Shown: positions 1 through 9,397, counted from the stretch's first letter. The stretch is 64,000 bases of DNA from Larkinella sp. C7 (GCF_006149005.1 NZ_VBSL01000013.1:105846-169845); one strand, 5' to 3'. Translations and numbers: made by a program. The notes: a model not told the origin generated them from the sequence alone.

Positions 1-447
1 CTGCCGGGCAATAGCGTCTTCTTTGGCCAGCGTGTTGTAGCGATCCGCATCTTTCTGCGCCCGGTTCAGGTTGGCCAGTGCCACGTTGACGTTGGCAACG
101 GCTTCATCGTAATTCGCCTGGTATTGCTGTTTGTCGATTTCGTAGAGTTTTTGCCCCCGCGTGACAACCTGCCCTTCCGTGAAGAAAACACCGGTAATGT
201 ACCCTGTAATCTGCGGGTAGATTTCTACCTGATTGAGGGGCGTTACCGTTGCCGGATACTCGTCGTAATAAGTGGCGGTTCCCTGACTGGCGACGGCCAC
301 AGCAACCGCTGTTGGCGGAGGTGGCCCCTGCTGGGCTTGTTTTTTATCGCCCACGCAGGCCGTCAAAAAAACCAGCAAAACAACGGGTATGGAAAGCTTG
401 AGTAAGCGACGGTTCATTCGAAATGATAGATAAAGACTGCGTTTCAT
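1..447 (-). CDS. RND efflux periplasmic adaptor (HlyD/MFP family), N-terminal part, cut by window edge
   Basis: Only the first 149 residues are in the window; the gene runs off the left edge. The protein begins with a hydrophobic stretch and a lipobox ending LTAC (Cys about 31), followed by a Gln/Pro-rich linker, so it is an outer-face lipoprotein of the inner membrane. Then comes the biotinyl-lipoyl-like start of the family (residues read EYPATVTPLNQVEIYPQITG, then GVFFTEGQVVTRGQKLYEID) and the start of the alpha-helical hairpin. Such adaptors join an RND pump to a TolC-type channel, which is the gene just upstream on the same strand, 12 nt away. The ATG at 447 follows an A-rich leader; an in-frame ATG at 417 is an alternative. 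The pump gene should lie further left. Confidence 0.85.
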   Translation of the reverse strand, partial: MKRSLYLSFRMNRRLLKLSIPVVLLVFLTACVGDKKQAQQGPPPPTAVAVAVASQGTATYYDEYPATVTPLNQVEIYPQITGYITGVFFTEGQVVTRGQKLYEIDKQQYQANYDEAVANVNVALANLNRAQKDADRYNTLAKEDAIARQ

Positions 448-459
448 ATTTTCTGATTA

Positions 460-1809
460 CTAATTCGGCACCGTGCCCAACGCCCGCTGAACATCCAGTT
501 TACTGACCAATACCTGATACAAAGCATTGAAATACGTCAGTTGGGTGGTTCGAAGATCGTTTTGGGCGATGATCACATCCAGATAGGCCCGAACGCCCGA
601 ACGGTATTGCAACTGAATCACCCGGTAGACGTCGTTGGCCAGATCGAGGTTTTCCTGCAACGCCCGGTAAGTGGCCAGATTCCCCTTGTAATTGGCCATC
701 GCCTGCCGGTATTCGGTCGTGACGGTGTTGGAGAGATTTGTCAGATCCCACTGGGAACGCTGCAGCTGCAATTCGGCAATCCGGGATTCCTGCACCCGCC
801 GACCACCCTGAAAAATCGGCAGGGCAATGGTAAGTCCGATGAGTGAATTCGGGAAATTCCGGCTGTATAACTGGGCAAATTCGCTGTTCTGAAACACAAA
901 ATTGTAGTTGGCCGAGGCCGAAACCGACGGCAGATACGCCCAACGGTTATACAATACGTTGGCCTTCAGCAACGCCTGCTGGGTCCGCAGCAATTGAAAC
1001 TCAATCCGGCTTTCGGGTTTGATCAGTTGGGTTGTGTCGATGTAGACTTCATTGGCGAGTTGCAGCGTATCGTAAGTCACTTTCAGCTCACCGTTGGGTG
1101 GATAGCCCATCAACTGCTTCAAAAGCTGGGCTTTCCCGCCGATTTGTTCCTGCGCCTGTTTGCGCTGCGCCCGTGAATTGTTCAGCGCAATGGCCGCCCG
1201 TTTGTAGTCCGTCCGATCGACCAAACCGCTTTTGTACTGATTCGTGGCGTCCTGCAAACTCCGCTCCAGCCGGACAATGTCACCGTCCAGAATGTCCACC
1301 TGCTTTTGGGTCAGGATCAGATCGTAAAAGGCTTTGCTGACGTTGACGGTTACATCGATCTTGTTATTAATCAGATTCTGGCGGGCCTGATCGCGGTAGG
1401 TATCGGCGGTGCGGCTGGCGAGCAACACATCCCGGTTAAAGAGATTCTGGCTGAGTGAAAACTGGATGTTCGAGAGATTGGCAACGCCCGTTGTGACGGG
1501 AATCCGTTCGGGAGAGGTTGGATTACTGAAATTTGGAAAAAGCGAAACGGGTAATTTGAGATACCGCTGCAGACTGTAATTCCCCGAAATTTGCGGCAAC
1601 CAGCTCGACAACGCACTGCGAATCGTTCGCTCAGCAATCAACTGATCCAGTTCAGATTGCTTGATAACCGGCTGATGCTGCAAAGCATATTGGATACAGC
1701 TTTCCAGCGTAGCCTGTTGTAACGTAGAATCAGTGGATGGTTGCGAATACGAAAGATAAGACCCGAAACAAAGCAGGCAGGCAATCAGGTACTTTTTCGC
1801 TACGATCAT
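460..1809 (-). CDS. TolC-like outer membrane efflux protein
   Basis: 449 residues, the usual length for the OEP/TolC family. A signal peptide (about residues 1-22, ending SYLSYSQ) is followed by two homologous coiled-coil/beta-strand halves. The family's repeated features are visible: LESCIQYALQHQPVIKQSEL near the N-terminus and NLDLANDVYRVIQLQYRSGV near the C-terminus. It should form the trimeric outer membrane channel of a tripartite RND exporter with the adaptor encoded directly downstream. No substrate can be inferred. Confidence 0.9.
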   Translation of the reverse strand: MIVAKKYLIACLLCFGSYLSYSQPSTDSTLQQATLESCIQYALQHQPVIKQSELDQLIAERTIRSALSSWLPQISGNYSLQRYLKLPVSLFPNFSNPTSPERIPVTTGVANLSNIQFSLSQNLFNRDVLLASRTADTYRDQARQNLINNKIDVTVNVSKAFYDLILTQKQVDILDGDIVRLERSLQDATNQYKSGLVDRTDYKRAAIALNNSRAQRKQAQEQIGGKAQLLKQLMGYPPNGELKVTYDTLQLANEVYIDTTQLIKPESRIEFQLLRTQQALLKANVLYNRWAYLPSVSASANYNFVFQNSEFAQLYSRNFPNSLIGLTIALPIFQGGRRVQESRIAELQLQRSQWDLTNLSNTVTTEYRQAMANYKGNLATYRALQENLDLANDVYRVIQLQYRSGVRAYLDVIIAQNDLRTTQLTYFNALYQVLVSKLDVQRALGTVPN

Positions 1810-1940
1810 ATCAATATACGGCGCATTTTACCATTTAAAACCGCACTGGGGTAGTGCAAACTGTATAGAATACACATTGATTGTTTTAAATGGTTCCTGG
1901 AACCGGAAAAGATTATTGAACCGCCCGCTGCCTGGTAAGT

Positions 1941-2450
1941 TTATAAATACCCTTCAATCTGCTTACTTAGTTCTTCTACAGCGATTTCTCCGGGAACAAT
2001 TAAATCCGCCTGTGTATAATAAATCCGGCGGTCATTATATTTCTGACGCAAATTTTCGAGTAAGGTAGGGTCCTGTCGGCTGAAAAGCGGACGGTCGTCC
2101 TGCGCGTGCCGTAACATGCGGTCGAGCAGGTGTTCCGGCGAAACATCCAGAAAAATACTGAATCCATTCGCCTTGATAAACGCCATGTTCTCGTGAAAAC
2201 AGGGCATTCCACCCCCCGTTGCCACGACCAGCCGGCTGTTGGGCTGAATGGTATGCAAAACCCGGCTTTCGACTTCCCGAAAATAGGATTCTCCGTCGCT
2301 GCGGAAAATGGCGTTGATACTCCGTCCTTTTTCTTCTCGAACAATCAGTTTATCCGTATCGACGAACCGGTAGGCTAAATGCCGGGCCAGCCGTTTTCCG
2401 AGGGTGCTTTTTCCCGACGACGGCATTCCGACCAAAAAGATATTCTTCAT
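1941..2450 (-). CDS. aroK: Shikimate kinase
   Basis: 169 residues from the ATG at 2450; a longer reading from 2471 adds only seven residues that do not fit the family. ATP-dependent phosphorylation of shikimate at O3, in the chorismate pathway. The P-loop GMPSSGKSTLGKRLA is at residues about 8-22, followed by FVDTDKLI (Mg/shikimate-binding Asp residues), the conserved YFREVE segment, VVATGGGMP, and the lid region RPLFS. Length is typical. It is the last gene of a minus-strand group with the BT_3928-family and DUF1599 genes, though no metabolic link among them is evident. Confidence 0.93.
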   Translation of the reverse strand: MKNIFLVGMPSSGKSTLGKRLARHLAYRFVDTDKLIVREEKGRSINAIFRSDGESYFREVESRVLHTIQPNSRLVVATGGGMPCFHENMAFIKANGFSIFLDVSPEHLLDRMLRHAQDDRPLFSRQDPTLLENLRQKYNDRRIYYTQADLIVPGEIAVEELSKQIEGYL

Positions 2451-2475
2451 GTACCACGCCCAGCCGGGCAATCAC

Positions 2476-3624
2476 TTAGTTTTTAGTCAACAGCGCAAGC
2501 GCTTCCTCGGGAGTTGGCGTATCGGAATGGTGCCACTTGCCTTTCACCACCCCACCACTGATCAGCCACAAACCGGGGTTGGAGCGAACGATGGTTTTCA
2601 AAACCGTCGCATCGGCTTTATAGACCGGGACAGAAAGCTGGTATTCGTGCCGGAAATCATTGATTTCCTTGTCGCTCACCGACGTCAGAATCATCGGCAT
2701 CACGTTTTTGTCCTCAACGCCTTTCAACAGTTTCCGGATAGCGGGCATGTCGCCAATGCTCAGATCGTCCAGTTCCCGGATAATCAGCATGAGCTTAGTG
2801 CCTTCAAACGTAGACTGCGTAAAGTCGCCTTCGTCGTTCCAGACCCGGTAATCGGTGATTTTAGGCTTGGCCGATTCGTTCAGCAAAACCATTTCCTTAA
2901 ATTTGTAGGTCGTGTCGGTGGGGTATTTTTCCAGTTCCACTACTTTTCCGTCTTTCTCCATTTTATACGAAAACCGCAACGGTTCCGAGGGCTGCATCTG
3001 GGTCGGAATGCTTTTTCCGACGGCATAAGGCAGTAAATCGAGCGGGGGTAAATGTTGAATGGCGAAGACGCCAATCCCGATTGAAACCACGGTGGCCATT
3101 CCGACCAGAAAACCGGTGGGCGTGTTGCGGAAAACTTTCCGTTGCCAGATAATAACCAGGATCAGCACCAGCAGGAAAATGTCTTTGCTGAACGAGGTCC
3201 ACGGTTTTAGCTTGATGGCATCACCAAAACAGCCGCAATCGGTCACTTTGTTGAAATAGGCCGAATAGAAGGTTAAAAAGGTAAAAAACACGATCAGGGC
3301 CAGCAGCACCCAGGAGGTGAACCTAATCCGGTACGAAAGCAGCAATGCTACCCCCAGCACCACTTCGGCCGCACAAAAAATGACCGATAGAATGAGCGTG
3401 AAAGGGATCAGACCGTGAAAAAAGCCCGCCAGCGACGGCACATCCAGCGCAAAAACTTCGAAATATTCGGTGAATTTAATCTGGGTGCCAACCGGGTCGT
3501 TGATCTTGATCAAGCCCGAAAAAATAAAGATGGCTCCAACCATGAAACGGGCGGTTTGGGCCAGAATACGCTGCCAGAGTGCGGTTTTTCGGACGGGTGT
3601 GGCCCGGACTTTACTGGTGTTCAT
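2476..3624 (-). CDS. BT_3928-family DoxX/MauE-like membrane protein with thioredoxin-like tail
   Basis: 382 residues. Residues about 15-190 form a membrane domain with four or five hydrophobic helices of DoxX/MauE type (ARFMVGAIFIFSGLIKINDP is the family start) and the conserved segment VTDCGCFGDAIKLKPW, whose two cysteines could act in redox chemistry. The C-terminal third looks like a degenerate thioredoxin fold without an obvious CxxC. The family is common in Bacteroidota; a role in thiol/disulfide or respiratory assembly is an inference. The start ATG overlaps the stop of the upstream DUF1599 gene by four bases (3621-3624), implying translational coupling. Confidence 0.85.
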   Translation of the reverse strand: MNTSKVRATPVRKTALWQRILAQTARFMVGAIFIFSGLIKINDPVGTQIKFTEYFEVFALDVPSLAGFFHGLIPFTLILSVIFCAAEVVLGVALLLSYRIRFTSWVLLALIVFFTFLTFYSAYFNKVTDCGCFGDAIKLKPWTSFSKDIFLLVLILVIIWQRKVFRNTPTGFLVGMATVVSIGIGVFAIQHLPPLDLLPYAVGKSIPTQMQPSEPLRFSYKMEKDGKVVELEKYPTDTTYKFKEMVLLNESAKPKITDYRVWNDEGDFTQSTFEGTKLMLIIRELDDLSIGDMPAIRKLLKGVEDKNVMPMILTSVSDKEINDFRHEYQLSVPVYKADATVLKTIVRSNPGLWLISGGVVKGKWHHSDTPTPEEALALLTKN

Positions 3625-4178
3625 CGAGGTACAGAGGTTTCTACTACATCTAGTTTTATCAAACAGAACACGGCATAGTTGATTATGTCCATGTAGTTTG
3701 CGTCGACGCCTTCCGAAATCAGGGTTTGTCCTTGGTTGTCTTCAATTTGTTTCGTGCGAAGCAGTTTCATCAGGATAATATCGGTCATCGAGCTGACCCG
3801 CATTTCGCGCCAGGCTTCACCGTAATCATGGTTTTTGGCAAACAACAAGGCCATGACATTACTCACCTGCCGGTCATACAAGGCCATGAGTTCGTCCACC
3901 GGGACCTCCATCTGGTCGCTGTCGGCCAGCTCCAGTTGAATCAGAGCCATGACGCAGTAGTTGATGATGCCCATAAATTCCGGGATCACCCCTTCCGCGA
4001 CGCGCTGCGTCTGGAGTTCCTGTAAAGTCCGAATCCGTTGCGCTTTGATATAAATCTGGTCCGTGATGGAGGGCAGTCGAAGAATGCGCCAGGCCGTACC
4101 GTAGTCTTTATTCTTTTTCTGGAAAACCTCTTTGCAGAGTTGAATGACTTGCCGATATTGAGCTTCGGTTTGCAACAT
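3621..4178 (-). CDS. DUF1599 domain-containing protein
   Basis: 185 residues with two similar halves: CKEVFQKKNKDYGTAWRILR near residue 15 and ALLFAKNHDYGEAWREMR near residue 110, each followed by a DQI/DII-(M/Y)IKxxRxxxL segment and a (G/D)IINYxVxxLI helix. This duplicated KNxDYGxAWR motif is the signature of DUF1599 proteins, small all-helical proteins found in Bacteroidota and thought to resemble nucleotide-pyrophosphatase folds; the function is not established. It lies next to, and divergent from, folP-cdaA, a conserved arrangement in the phylum, and overlaps the BT_3928-family gene by four bases. Confidence 0.88.
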   Translation of the reverse strand: MLQTEAQYRQVIQLCKEVFQKKNKDYGTAWRILRLPSITDQIYIKAQRIRTLQELQTQRVAEGVIPEFMGIINYCVMALIQLELADSDQMEVPVDELMALYDRQVSNVMALLFAKNHDYGEAWREMRVSSMTDIILMKLLRTKQIEDNQGQTLISEGVDANYMDIINYAVFCLIKLDVVETSVPR

Positions 4179-4194
4179 ACGTTGGAATCTTCAG

Positions 4195-4246
4195 TTATCA
4201 GTCTTCAGGAGCCACTCGTTTTCTACAGATGACTGAAGAAAGGCAA
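4195..4246. repeat. Imperfect inverted repeat between DUF1599 gene and folP
   Basis: The 90-bp divergent spacer carries CTTCAGTTATCAGTCTTCAG on one side and GATGACTGAAGAAAGG on the other, so that several CTTCAG/CTGAAG elements face each other. This looks like one of the AT-rich intergenic repeats seen elsewhere in the window rather than a regulatory site; promoters for both genes must also lie here but no clear -7 box was recognised. Confidence 0.35.
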
Positions 4247-4268
4247 CCGATGACTACCCACTAATTTC

Positions 4269-5114
4269 ATGCCGAAAGTTAAGAAAAAAACGCTCAATCT
4301 CCGGGGAAATGTTCTGGACCTGACCACACCCGTAGTAATGGGAATCCTGAACATCAACGCCGATTCGTTCTACGCCGGTAGCCGCATTCTTTCTGTCGAT
4401 CAGGCGGTTGAGCGGGCAGAAGCCATGCGTTCCGAAGGCGCTTCCCTGCTTGATATTGGCGGTTATTCGACCCGCCCGGGTGCGGCAGATATTAGCGAAG
4501 AGGAGGAAATAAACCGGGTTTTACCCATTATCGAAGCCCTGGTCCGTCACATTCCGGATGTGTGGATTTCGGTGGACACCTTTCGCTCCTCGGTCGCACG
4601 GCAGGCTGTTGAAGCGGGTGCGGTACTGATCAACGATGTTTCGGGGGGCACCCTGGATTTGCAGATGTTCGAAACCGGCGCCGGATTGGGCGTTCCGTAC
4701 GTCCTAATGCACATGCGCGGAACTCCGCAGACGATGACCCGGCACACGGTTTACAACGATCTGGTGCCGGATGTTCTGTTCGAGTTGCAGCAACAATTGG
4801 CGACGTTGCGGACCCTGGGGCAGAAAGACGTGCTGATCGATCCCGGTTTTGGATTCGCCAAAACACCACAGCAGAACTTCCAGCTTCTGAATCAGTTGGA
4901 AGCGTTTCAGACATTCGACGCGCCGGTGCTGGTCGGACTGTCGCGCAAATCGACCATCTGGCGTACCCTGAACATTCAGCCCGAGGATGCGTTGAACGGA
5001 ACAACGGTTTTGAATACGCTGGCCCTGACCAAAGGGGCCGACATTTTACGGGTCCATGACGTGCGGGAAGCAATGGAAGCCATTACACTGGTTTCAAACT
5101 GTCAGCCAGCCTGA
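4269..5114 (+). CDS. folP: Dihydropteroate synthase
   Basis: 281 residues, typical length. Condenses 6-hydroxymethyl-7,8-dihydropterin diphosphate with p-aminobenzoate to 7,8-dihydropteroate; the target of sulfonamides. Family blocks in order: VVMGILNINADSFYAGSR (block I, residues about 22-39; the usual TPDSF is NADSF here), GASLLDIGGYSTRPGA (about 57-72), ISVDTFRSSVA, LINDVSGG, LMHMRGTP, LIDPGFGFAKT, and VGLSRKS near residue 222. It is followed 45 bp later by cdaA on the same strand, probably one transcript. pabB, which makes the other substrate, is also in this window at 20.6 kb. Confidence 0.95.
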   Translation: MPKVKKKTLNLRGNVLDLTTPVVMGILNINADSFYAGSRILSVDQAVERAEAMRSEGASLLDIGGYSTRPGAADISEEEEINRVLPIIEALVRHIPDVWISVDTFRSSVARQAVEAGAVLINDVSGGTLDLQMFETGAGLGVPYVLMHMRGTPQTMTRHTVYNDLVPDVLFELQQQLATLRTLGQKDVLIDPGFGFAKTPQQNFQLLNQLEAFQTFDAPVLVGLSRKSTIWRTLNIQPEDALNGTTVLNTLALTKGADILRVHDVREAMEAITLVSNCQPA

Positions 5115-5159
5115 TTAATACGACCGCTTGTACCCAACTATAAAAAGAGACGTGCTAGT

Positions 5160-5990
5160 ATGAAAATTGGTTTTCTCGATATCGAATGGTTTGATGTGCT
5201 GGACGTTCTGTTGCTGGCCTTCCTGCTCTATCAAATTTATTTTCTGGTTAAAGGCACGATTGCAAGCCGGATTTTTCTGGGTTATCTGCTCGTCTACTTG
5301 CTCTACCTGGTGGCGAAAGCCATTGGGCTGGAGTTGCTGACCACCATTTTGGGGTATTTCATCAGCGTTGGGGCACTGGCATTGATCATCATCTTTCAGC
5401 AGGAAATCCGGCGGTTTTTGCTCATCATCGGCAAATCGACCAACATTGCCAACAGCCGGTTTGTGATGCGGTGGTTTCGCCAGCCTTCGGTGACCGAACC
5501 CACCACGCCCCTGAAACCGATCATCGATGCCTGCAAATCCATGTCGTCGGAATTTACCGGCGGGTTGATCGTCATTGCCAAAAATGACGATCTGGACAAA
5601 TTCATTCAAACCGGCGACGGCCTGGATGCGTTGGTTTCGAAACGGCTGCTGCTTTCCATCGCCGGACAGTACAGCCCGCTGCGCGACGGAGCCGTTGTGA
5701 TTTCCGAAGACCGGATTCGGGCCGCCCGCTGTATTTTGCCCATTTCTGAAAACGACGAAATCCCGACAACCACAGGGTTTCGCCACCGGGCTGCCCTTGG
5801 CATCAGTGAAGTGACAGATGCCGCAGCCATCGCCATATCCGAAGAAACCGGTCGGATATCCCTGGCCATCGACGGCGAATTGTACCCCAACATTGCCTCC
5901 GCCGAACTGGAAGAAAAGCTCCAGCAGTATTTGATCGACCTCAACCGCGTCAAACGACGGGAGAACGGAAAAGACGCTTCGGTGGAATAA
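5160..5990 (+). CDS. cdaA: Diadenylate cyclase CdaA (TIGR00159 family)
   Basis: 276 residues. Makes cyclic di-AMP from two ATP. Three hydrophobic N-terminal helices (residues about 12-80) anchor it in the membrane, followed by a DAC domain with the two catalytic motifs in place: DGA at residues 176-178 and RHR at 208-210 (in GFRHRAALG). The end, IDLNRVKRREN, is a short charged tail. Start ATG at 5160 follows a short A/T-rich leader. The folP-cdaA neighbourhood is conserved in Bacteroidota. No YbbR-like regulator gene follows, unlike the Firmicutes cdaA operon. Confidence 0.95.
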   Translation: MKIGFLDIEWFDVLDVLLLAFLLYQIYFLVKGTIASRIFLGYLLVYLLYLVAKAIGLELLTTILGYFISVGALALIIIFQQEIRRFLLIIGKSTNIANSRFVMRWFRQPSVTEPTTPLKPIIDACKSMSSEFTGGLIVIAKNDDLDKFIQTGDGLDALVSKRLLLSIAGQYSPLRDGAVVISEDRIRAARCILPISENDEIPTTTGFRHRAALGISEVTDAAAIAISEETGRISLAIDGELYPNIASAELEEKLQQYLIDLNRVKRRENGKDASVE

Positions 5991-6169
5991 TTAATTGTTA
6001 CTGATGTTTCGATTTAATAAACTACCAATCAACCAAATACAGAATACGAATACATAAAAAACCGCTAGCTAACTTTGGCTATTTAATTGGGTGTTTCCGC
6101 ATACAATTATAAATATGGAAACGTAAACTGCATCGTAAATACGACGAATCAAATCACCATCTGCAGCTT

Positions 6170-6463
6170 ATGTTAACCCGAATTGAATATAACCAGCTCC
6201 CACTACCCAAGAAAGCGGATTTTCTCTGGCGTCATGGTCACCACTTGATGAATCGTTTTTCTCCTCCTTTCACCGTCCGTTTGTATGCCGTCGGCGATTT
6301 TTTCGTTGAAGCCTATTTCAGTGAGAGTCCGTATTACGAAGGCAATCATGAACTCCAGCAGGTATTCTCGCTGCGCAGCCCAAACCGATGCCATTCGAGA
6401 AGCCAGCATCCTTTTGATCCCTATTTAGATCAGATCGACCTGCATCAGCTACTCCGGGGCTAA
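6170..6463 (+). CDS. Small conserved-looking protein of unknown function (97 aa)
   Basis: Begins MLTRIEYNQLPLPKKADFLW and continues with a compact mixed alpha/beta-looking sequence (PFTVRLYAVGDFFVEAYFS) and a polar C-terminus. Many aromatic residues and no signal peptide or membrane helix, so probably cytoplasmic. It has a 179-bp spacer after cdaA and converges on the Wzi-like gene, overlapping its 3' end by 15 bp. I recognise no domain. Coding is supported by amino-acid composition and by being the only sensible reading of this stretch. Confidence 0.6.
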   Translation: MLTRIEYNQLPLPKKADFLWRHGHHLMNRFSPPFTVRLYAVGDFFVEAYFSESPYYEGNHELQQVFSLRSPNRCHSRSQHPFDPYLDQIDLHQLLRG

Positions 6464-7996
6464 TGGCTGGCGGTGTTTTAGAGAATGGGCCTGCCAGCTT
6501 TTCCGAAGACTGACGTAGAAACCAGTACGATTGGTATACAGTTTCCCCCAATCGCTGGACATCGAAACGGTGGCTTGTGCGCCATCCAGCCAGGTAACCG
6601 GAAAGCTGACAGAAATCAGGGATGAAAACTGTCGGACCCGTTCAGGAAATGGCAAAGAATATGTTCCATAATTATCACTCAGCGACGCTTTTAGCTGAAA
6701 AATATAATTCGATCGGTAGCTTCCTACCAGCCCTGCATGCATGACCCGCACGCGGTTGTTGTTGGAATAGATGAGCAAATGCTCCCTATAAGCGCGGGGC
6801 AAGGTCGGGTTGGCGTCCAGGGCGGAGGTGATGAAAGGCGTTCCGATGGTTCGGCCCCCATACGACCAGCCGTCGACGTACTGCCCGTGGTTAAAATAAT
6901 TATCTGCGCCCCGTTTTTTATTTTCCGTACTGAAAACCGAGCCTCCCTGACTTTTCGTAAACAAAAACTCGACAACGGCTGTCTGGATTTGCCAGTTGTG
7001 GGTGACCGGTTTGAAATTCCGAAAGCGCAGGCCATTCAGGCCATCGGCAAGGTTGGTCAAATAGTAGAGCGAACCGTCTTCGTAGATGCTCTGGCGATAA
7101 AACAGCAGTGAAAACGATCTCCTGATGATCTCCAGTCCTACATCCACAGTACCCAGGTGATTCCCCACCCGGTTCCCCCGGTCGTTTTTACCGTATTCGG
7201 TGGTATCGACAGCATCGCCCTTGGCTGCCAGCGAAAGGCCGGTAATGGCATTCAGATAATTGGAAAAACCGGTGGGGAATCGCCCGTTTTTGATCACGTC
7301 GTCGCCAGTAATAACCGTACTTCGGCCAGCCCATTGCACCTGATGATTCAGCCCGCCATAGAACCGGACCGGCCAGTTCGGTTTTCCAATTCGACCGTAA
7401 AGTGCCTTTTGATGGAGATACGAATGCGTCACCGGTCCCTTGTTGTCAAACCAGCCGTGGGCATACAACCCCCGGAATGCGATCAGACCTTTGGTAAAAC
7501 CGATGGGTGTATAGTCTGCCAGCGAAAGCTGAATTTTAGGCATCGGCAGGGCATTCCCCGACCAACTGTAGGAGCCCGAACCGACGACCGTAGAATCCGC
7601 CAGTCCAATGGTTTCCCGACGCCGTCCGACCAGGAGTTCAAATACGCTCCATTTTCCTTTGACATACGCTTCGGGAACCAGCAAGACAGATTTTGCCGCG
7701 ACCGTACCGACTCCTTCAAAACCGTACCCCCAGGCCGTCTTGCGGTTTTTACCGATAAACTCGGCCTGGATGCCGGCGCGTGCTGTCAGGAACGGAGCCG
7801 TGTTTGGAACAATTCCGGATTGGTTGGTGCGAAACCAGAAGGGCGTTTGGCGTGAAGAACTACCGAATACGCCCAACTCGGCAAACAGCCGGATGGGCGG
7901 TTTTCTGATGACGGTTTCTACCCCCAAAGAATCCTGGCTAAAAACAGGGAATATCCTGAAAAAGAGACTAAACGTGATCAGAAAAAGTATCCTCAT
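6449..7996 (-). CDS. Capsule assembly Wzi-family outer membrane protein
   Basis: 515 residues. N-terminal signal peptide (about 1-20, ending FPVFSQ), then a beta-rich protein with alternating aromatic strands and a C-terminal end rich in Ser/Lys/Trp. The segment RLFAELGVFGSSSRQTPFWF followed by GYGFEGVG and a long beta-barrel body fits Wzi-family (PF14052) proteins of Bacteroidota. In enterobacteria Wzi anchors capsule at the surface; here the neighbour glf makes UDP-galactofuranose, which fits a surface-polysaccharide role. Known: family; inferred: polysaccharide specificity. Confidence 0.82.
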   Translation of the reverse strand: MRILFLITFSLFFRIFPVFSQDSLGVETVIRKPPIRLFAELGVFGSSSRQTPFWFRTNQSGIVPNTAPFLTARAGIQAEFIGKNRKTAWGYGFEGVGTVAAKSVLLVPEAYVKGKWSVFELLVGRRRETIGLADSTVVGSGSYSWSGNALPMPKIQLSLADYTPIGFTKGLIAFRGLYAHGWFDNKGPVTHSYLHQKALYGRIGKPNWPVRFYGGLNHQVQWAGRSTVITGDDVIKNGRFPTGFSNYLNAITGLSLAAKGDAVDTTEYGKNDRGNRVGNHLGTVDVGLEIIRRSFSLLFYRQSIYEDGSLYYLTNLADGLNGLRFRNFKPVTHNWQIQTAVVEFLFTKSQGGSVFSTENKKRGADNYFNHGQYVDGWSYGGRTIGTPFITSALDANPTLPRAYREHLLIYSNNNRVRVMHAGLVGSYRSNYIFQLKASLSDNYGTYSLPFPERVRQFSSLISVSFPVTWLDGAQATVSMSSDWGKLYTNRTGFYVSLRKSWQAHSLKHRQPLAPE

Positions 7997-8094
7997 ACAG
8001 CATTGTAAAAAATAAACCCACTGGTTTACTTTAGACGCTGTTCCGATTCAGAAGTAATCGTTATCGGACGAACATTCTCAAATAAATATAAAAA

Positions 8095-8151
8095 AAACCA
8101 TTTCCAGCCTTGCCGCGCCCACAAGGAAGCCTGCAAAACCGGAAATGGTTT
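8095..8151. terminator. Terminator hairpin downstream of glf
   Basis: AAACCATTTCC (8095-8105) pairs with GGAAATGGTTT (8141-8151) with a branched GC-rich loop that contains CCTTG/CAAGG. The minus strand ends in a T-run, so it would stop glf transcription before the Wzi gene. Confidence 0.6.
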
Positions 8152-8172
8152 CCGATTGGGGACGTATTTCTT

Positions 8173-9315
8173 TTATTCCGTTGGTGCTTTGCCGGCGGCA
8201 ACTTCTGCCAGCGAATCGGCCCCTACCAGTTTCTTATACAAGGTCAACGCCTGCGCAACGACCTGATCCATGTTGTAATAGCGGTACGTTCCCAAACGCC
8301 CCACAAAATACACATTCTCCTGTTGATCAGCCAGTTGCTTATACTTCCGATAAAGTTCGGCATTTTCCGGCATCGGCACCGGGTAATACGGATCGCCCTC
8401 TGATTGGGGGTATTCGAAGGTGATGCTGGTCTTGGTCGGGTGTTCCTGCCCCGTCAAATGCTTGTACTCCGTGATGCGGGTATAGGCATTGTCGTTCGGG
8501 TAGTTGACCACAGCCACCGGCTGGTGCCACTCTTCGTTGAGGGTTTTGTGTTCAAATTGAAGCGAGCGATACGGGAGTTTACCAAAACAGTGGTCGAAAT
8601 ATTCGTCGACCGGGCCGGTATAAATCAACTGATCGTATGACAAACTGTCTTTAACGTCTTTAAAGTCCGTCGCCAGCATCAGCGTAATATTCGGATGATC
8701 GACCATTTTTTCGAACATCTTCGTAAAACCGTGCAGCGGCATCGACTGAAATTGATCCGAAAAATACCGGTCGTCCTGATTGGTCCGGGTCGGAATCCGG
8801 GACGTTACGGATTTGTCGAGTTCGGAAGGGTAAACCCCCCATTGCTTTTTGGTGTAGTACTTGAAAAACTTCTCGTACAGATCGCGTCCTACCTGACTCA
8901 CCACCACATCTTCCGACGTTTTGATATCCTCGACGGGTTCGCCGACGGTTTTGAAGTACTCACCGAGTTCTTCGGACGTAAAATTCTTGCCGTAGAGTTT
9001 ATTGACGGTATCCAGGTTGATCGGAATGGGCAGCAACTGGCCCTCGACCGACGCCAGTACCCGGTGTTCATACGGACGCCATTCCGTGAAATTAGACAGA
9101 TAACCAAACACTTCCGGCGAATTGGTGTGGAAAATATGCGGGCCGTAGAGGTGGATTAAAATACCGTCTTCGTTGTAATAATCGTAGGCGTTTCCGCCGA
9201 TGTGGGGGCGTTTGTCGAGAACCAGAACTTTCTTTCCGGATTGGCTGGCCAGGCGTTCGGCCAACACACTACCGGCATATCCGGCTCCAACAATTGCAAA
9301 ATCGTAATGCTGCAT
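8173..9315 (-). CDS. glf: UDP-galactopyranose mutase
   Basis: 380 residues. Flavoenzyme converting UDP-galactopyranose to UDP-galactofuranose for cell-surface glycans. The Rossmann FAD site is at the N-terminus (FAIVGAGYAGSVLAERLA, residues 6-23), followed by the Glf signature NAYDYYNEDGILIHLYGPHI. Further conserved parts are WGVYPSELDKSVTSRIPTR, FEHKTLNEEW, and the C-terminal FVGRLGTYRYYNMDQVVAQA, which binds FAD. Length and order are typical. It is a single gene on the minus strand followed by a terminator and the Wzi-like gene. Confidence 0.96.
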   Translation of the reverse strand: MQHYDFAIVGAGYAGSVLAERLASQSGKKVLVLDKRPHIGGNAYDYYNEDGILIHLYGPHIFHTNSPEVFGYLSNFTEWRPYEHRVLASVEGQLLPIPINLDTVNKLYGKNFTSEELGEYFKTVGEPVEDIKTSEDVVVSQVGRDLYEKFFKYYTKKQWGVYPSELDKSVTSRIPTRTNQDDRYFSDQFQSMPLHGFTKMFEKMVDHPNITLMLATDFKDVKDSLSYDQLIYTGPVDEYFDHCFGKLPYRSLQFEHKTLNEEWHQPVAVVNYPNDNAYTRITEYKHLTGQEHPTKTSITFEYPQSEGDPYYPVPMPENAELYRKYKQLADQQENVYFVGRLGTYRYYNMDQVVAQALTLYKKLVGADSLAEVAAGKAPTE

Positions 9316-9397
9316 AAACAGACGAAAAGGGTGGTTTTTACGAGGTTAAAAGTAGTGATTTTTCTCCAATCGACCGTTGCAGGACCGTTTTCCTTAT

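Noticed and set aside
2404..3036. Open 210-codon frame antisense to the BT_3928-family gene
   Set aside because: No domain, and the sense gene has clear membrane helices and family motifs.
5115..5786. Minus-strand 223-codon frame opposite cdaA
   Set aside because: cdaA has both catalytic motifs; the antisense product is Gln/Asn-rich noise.
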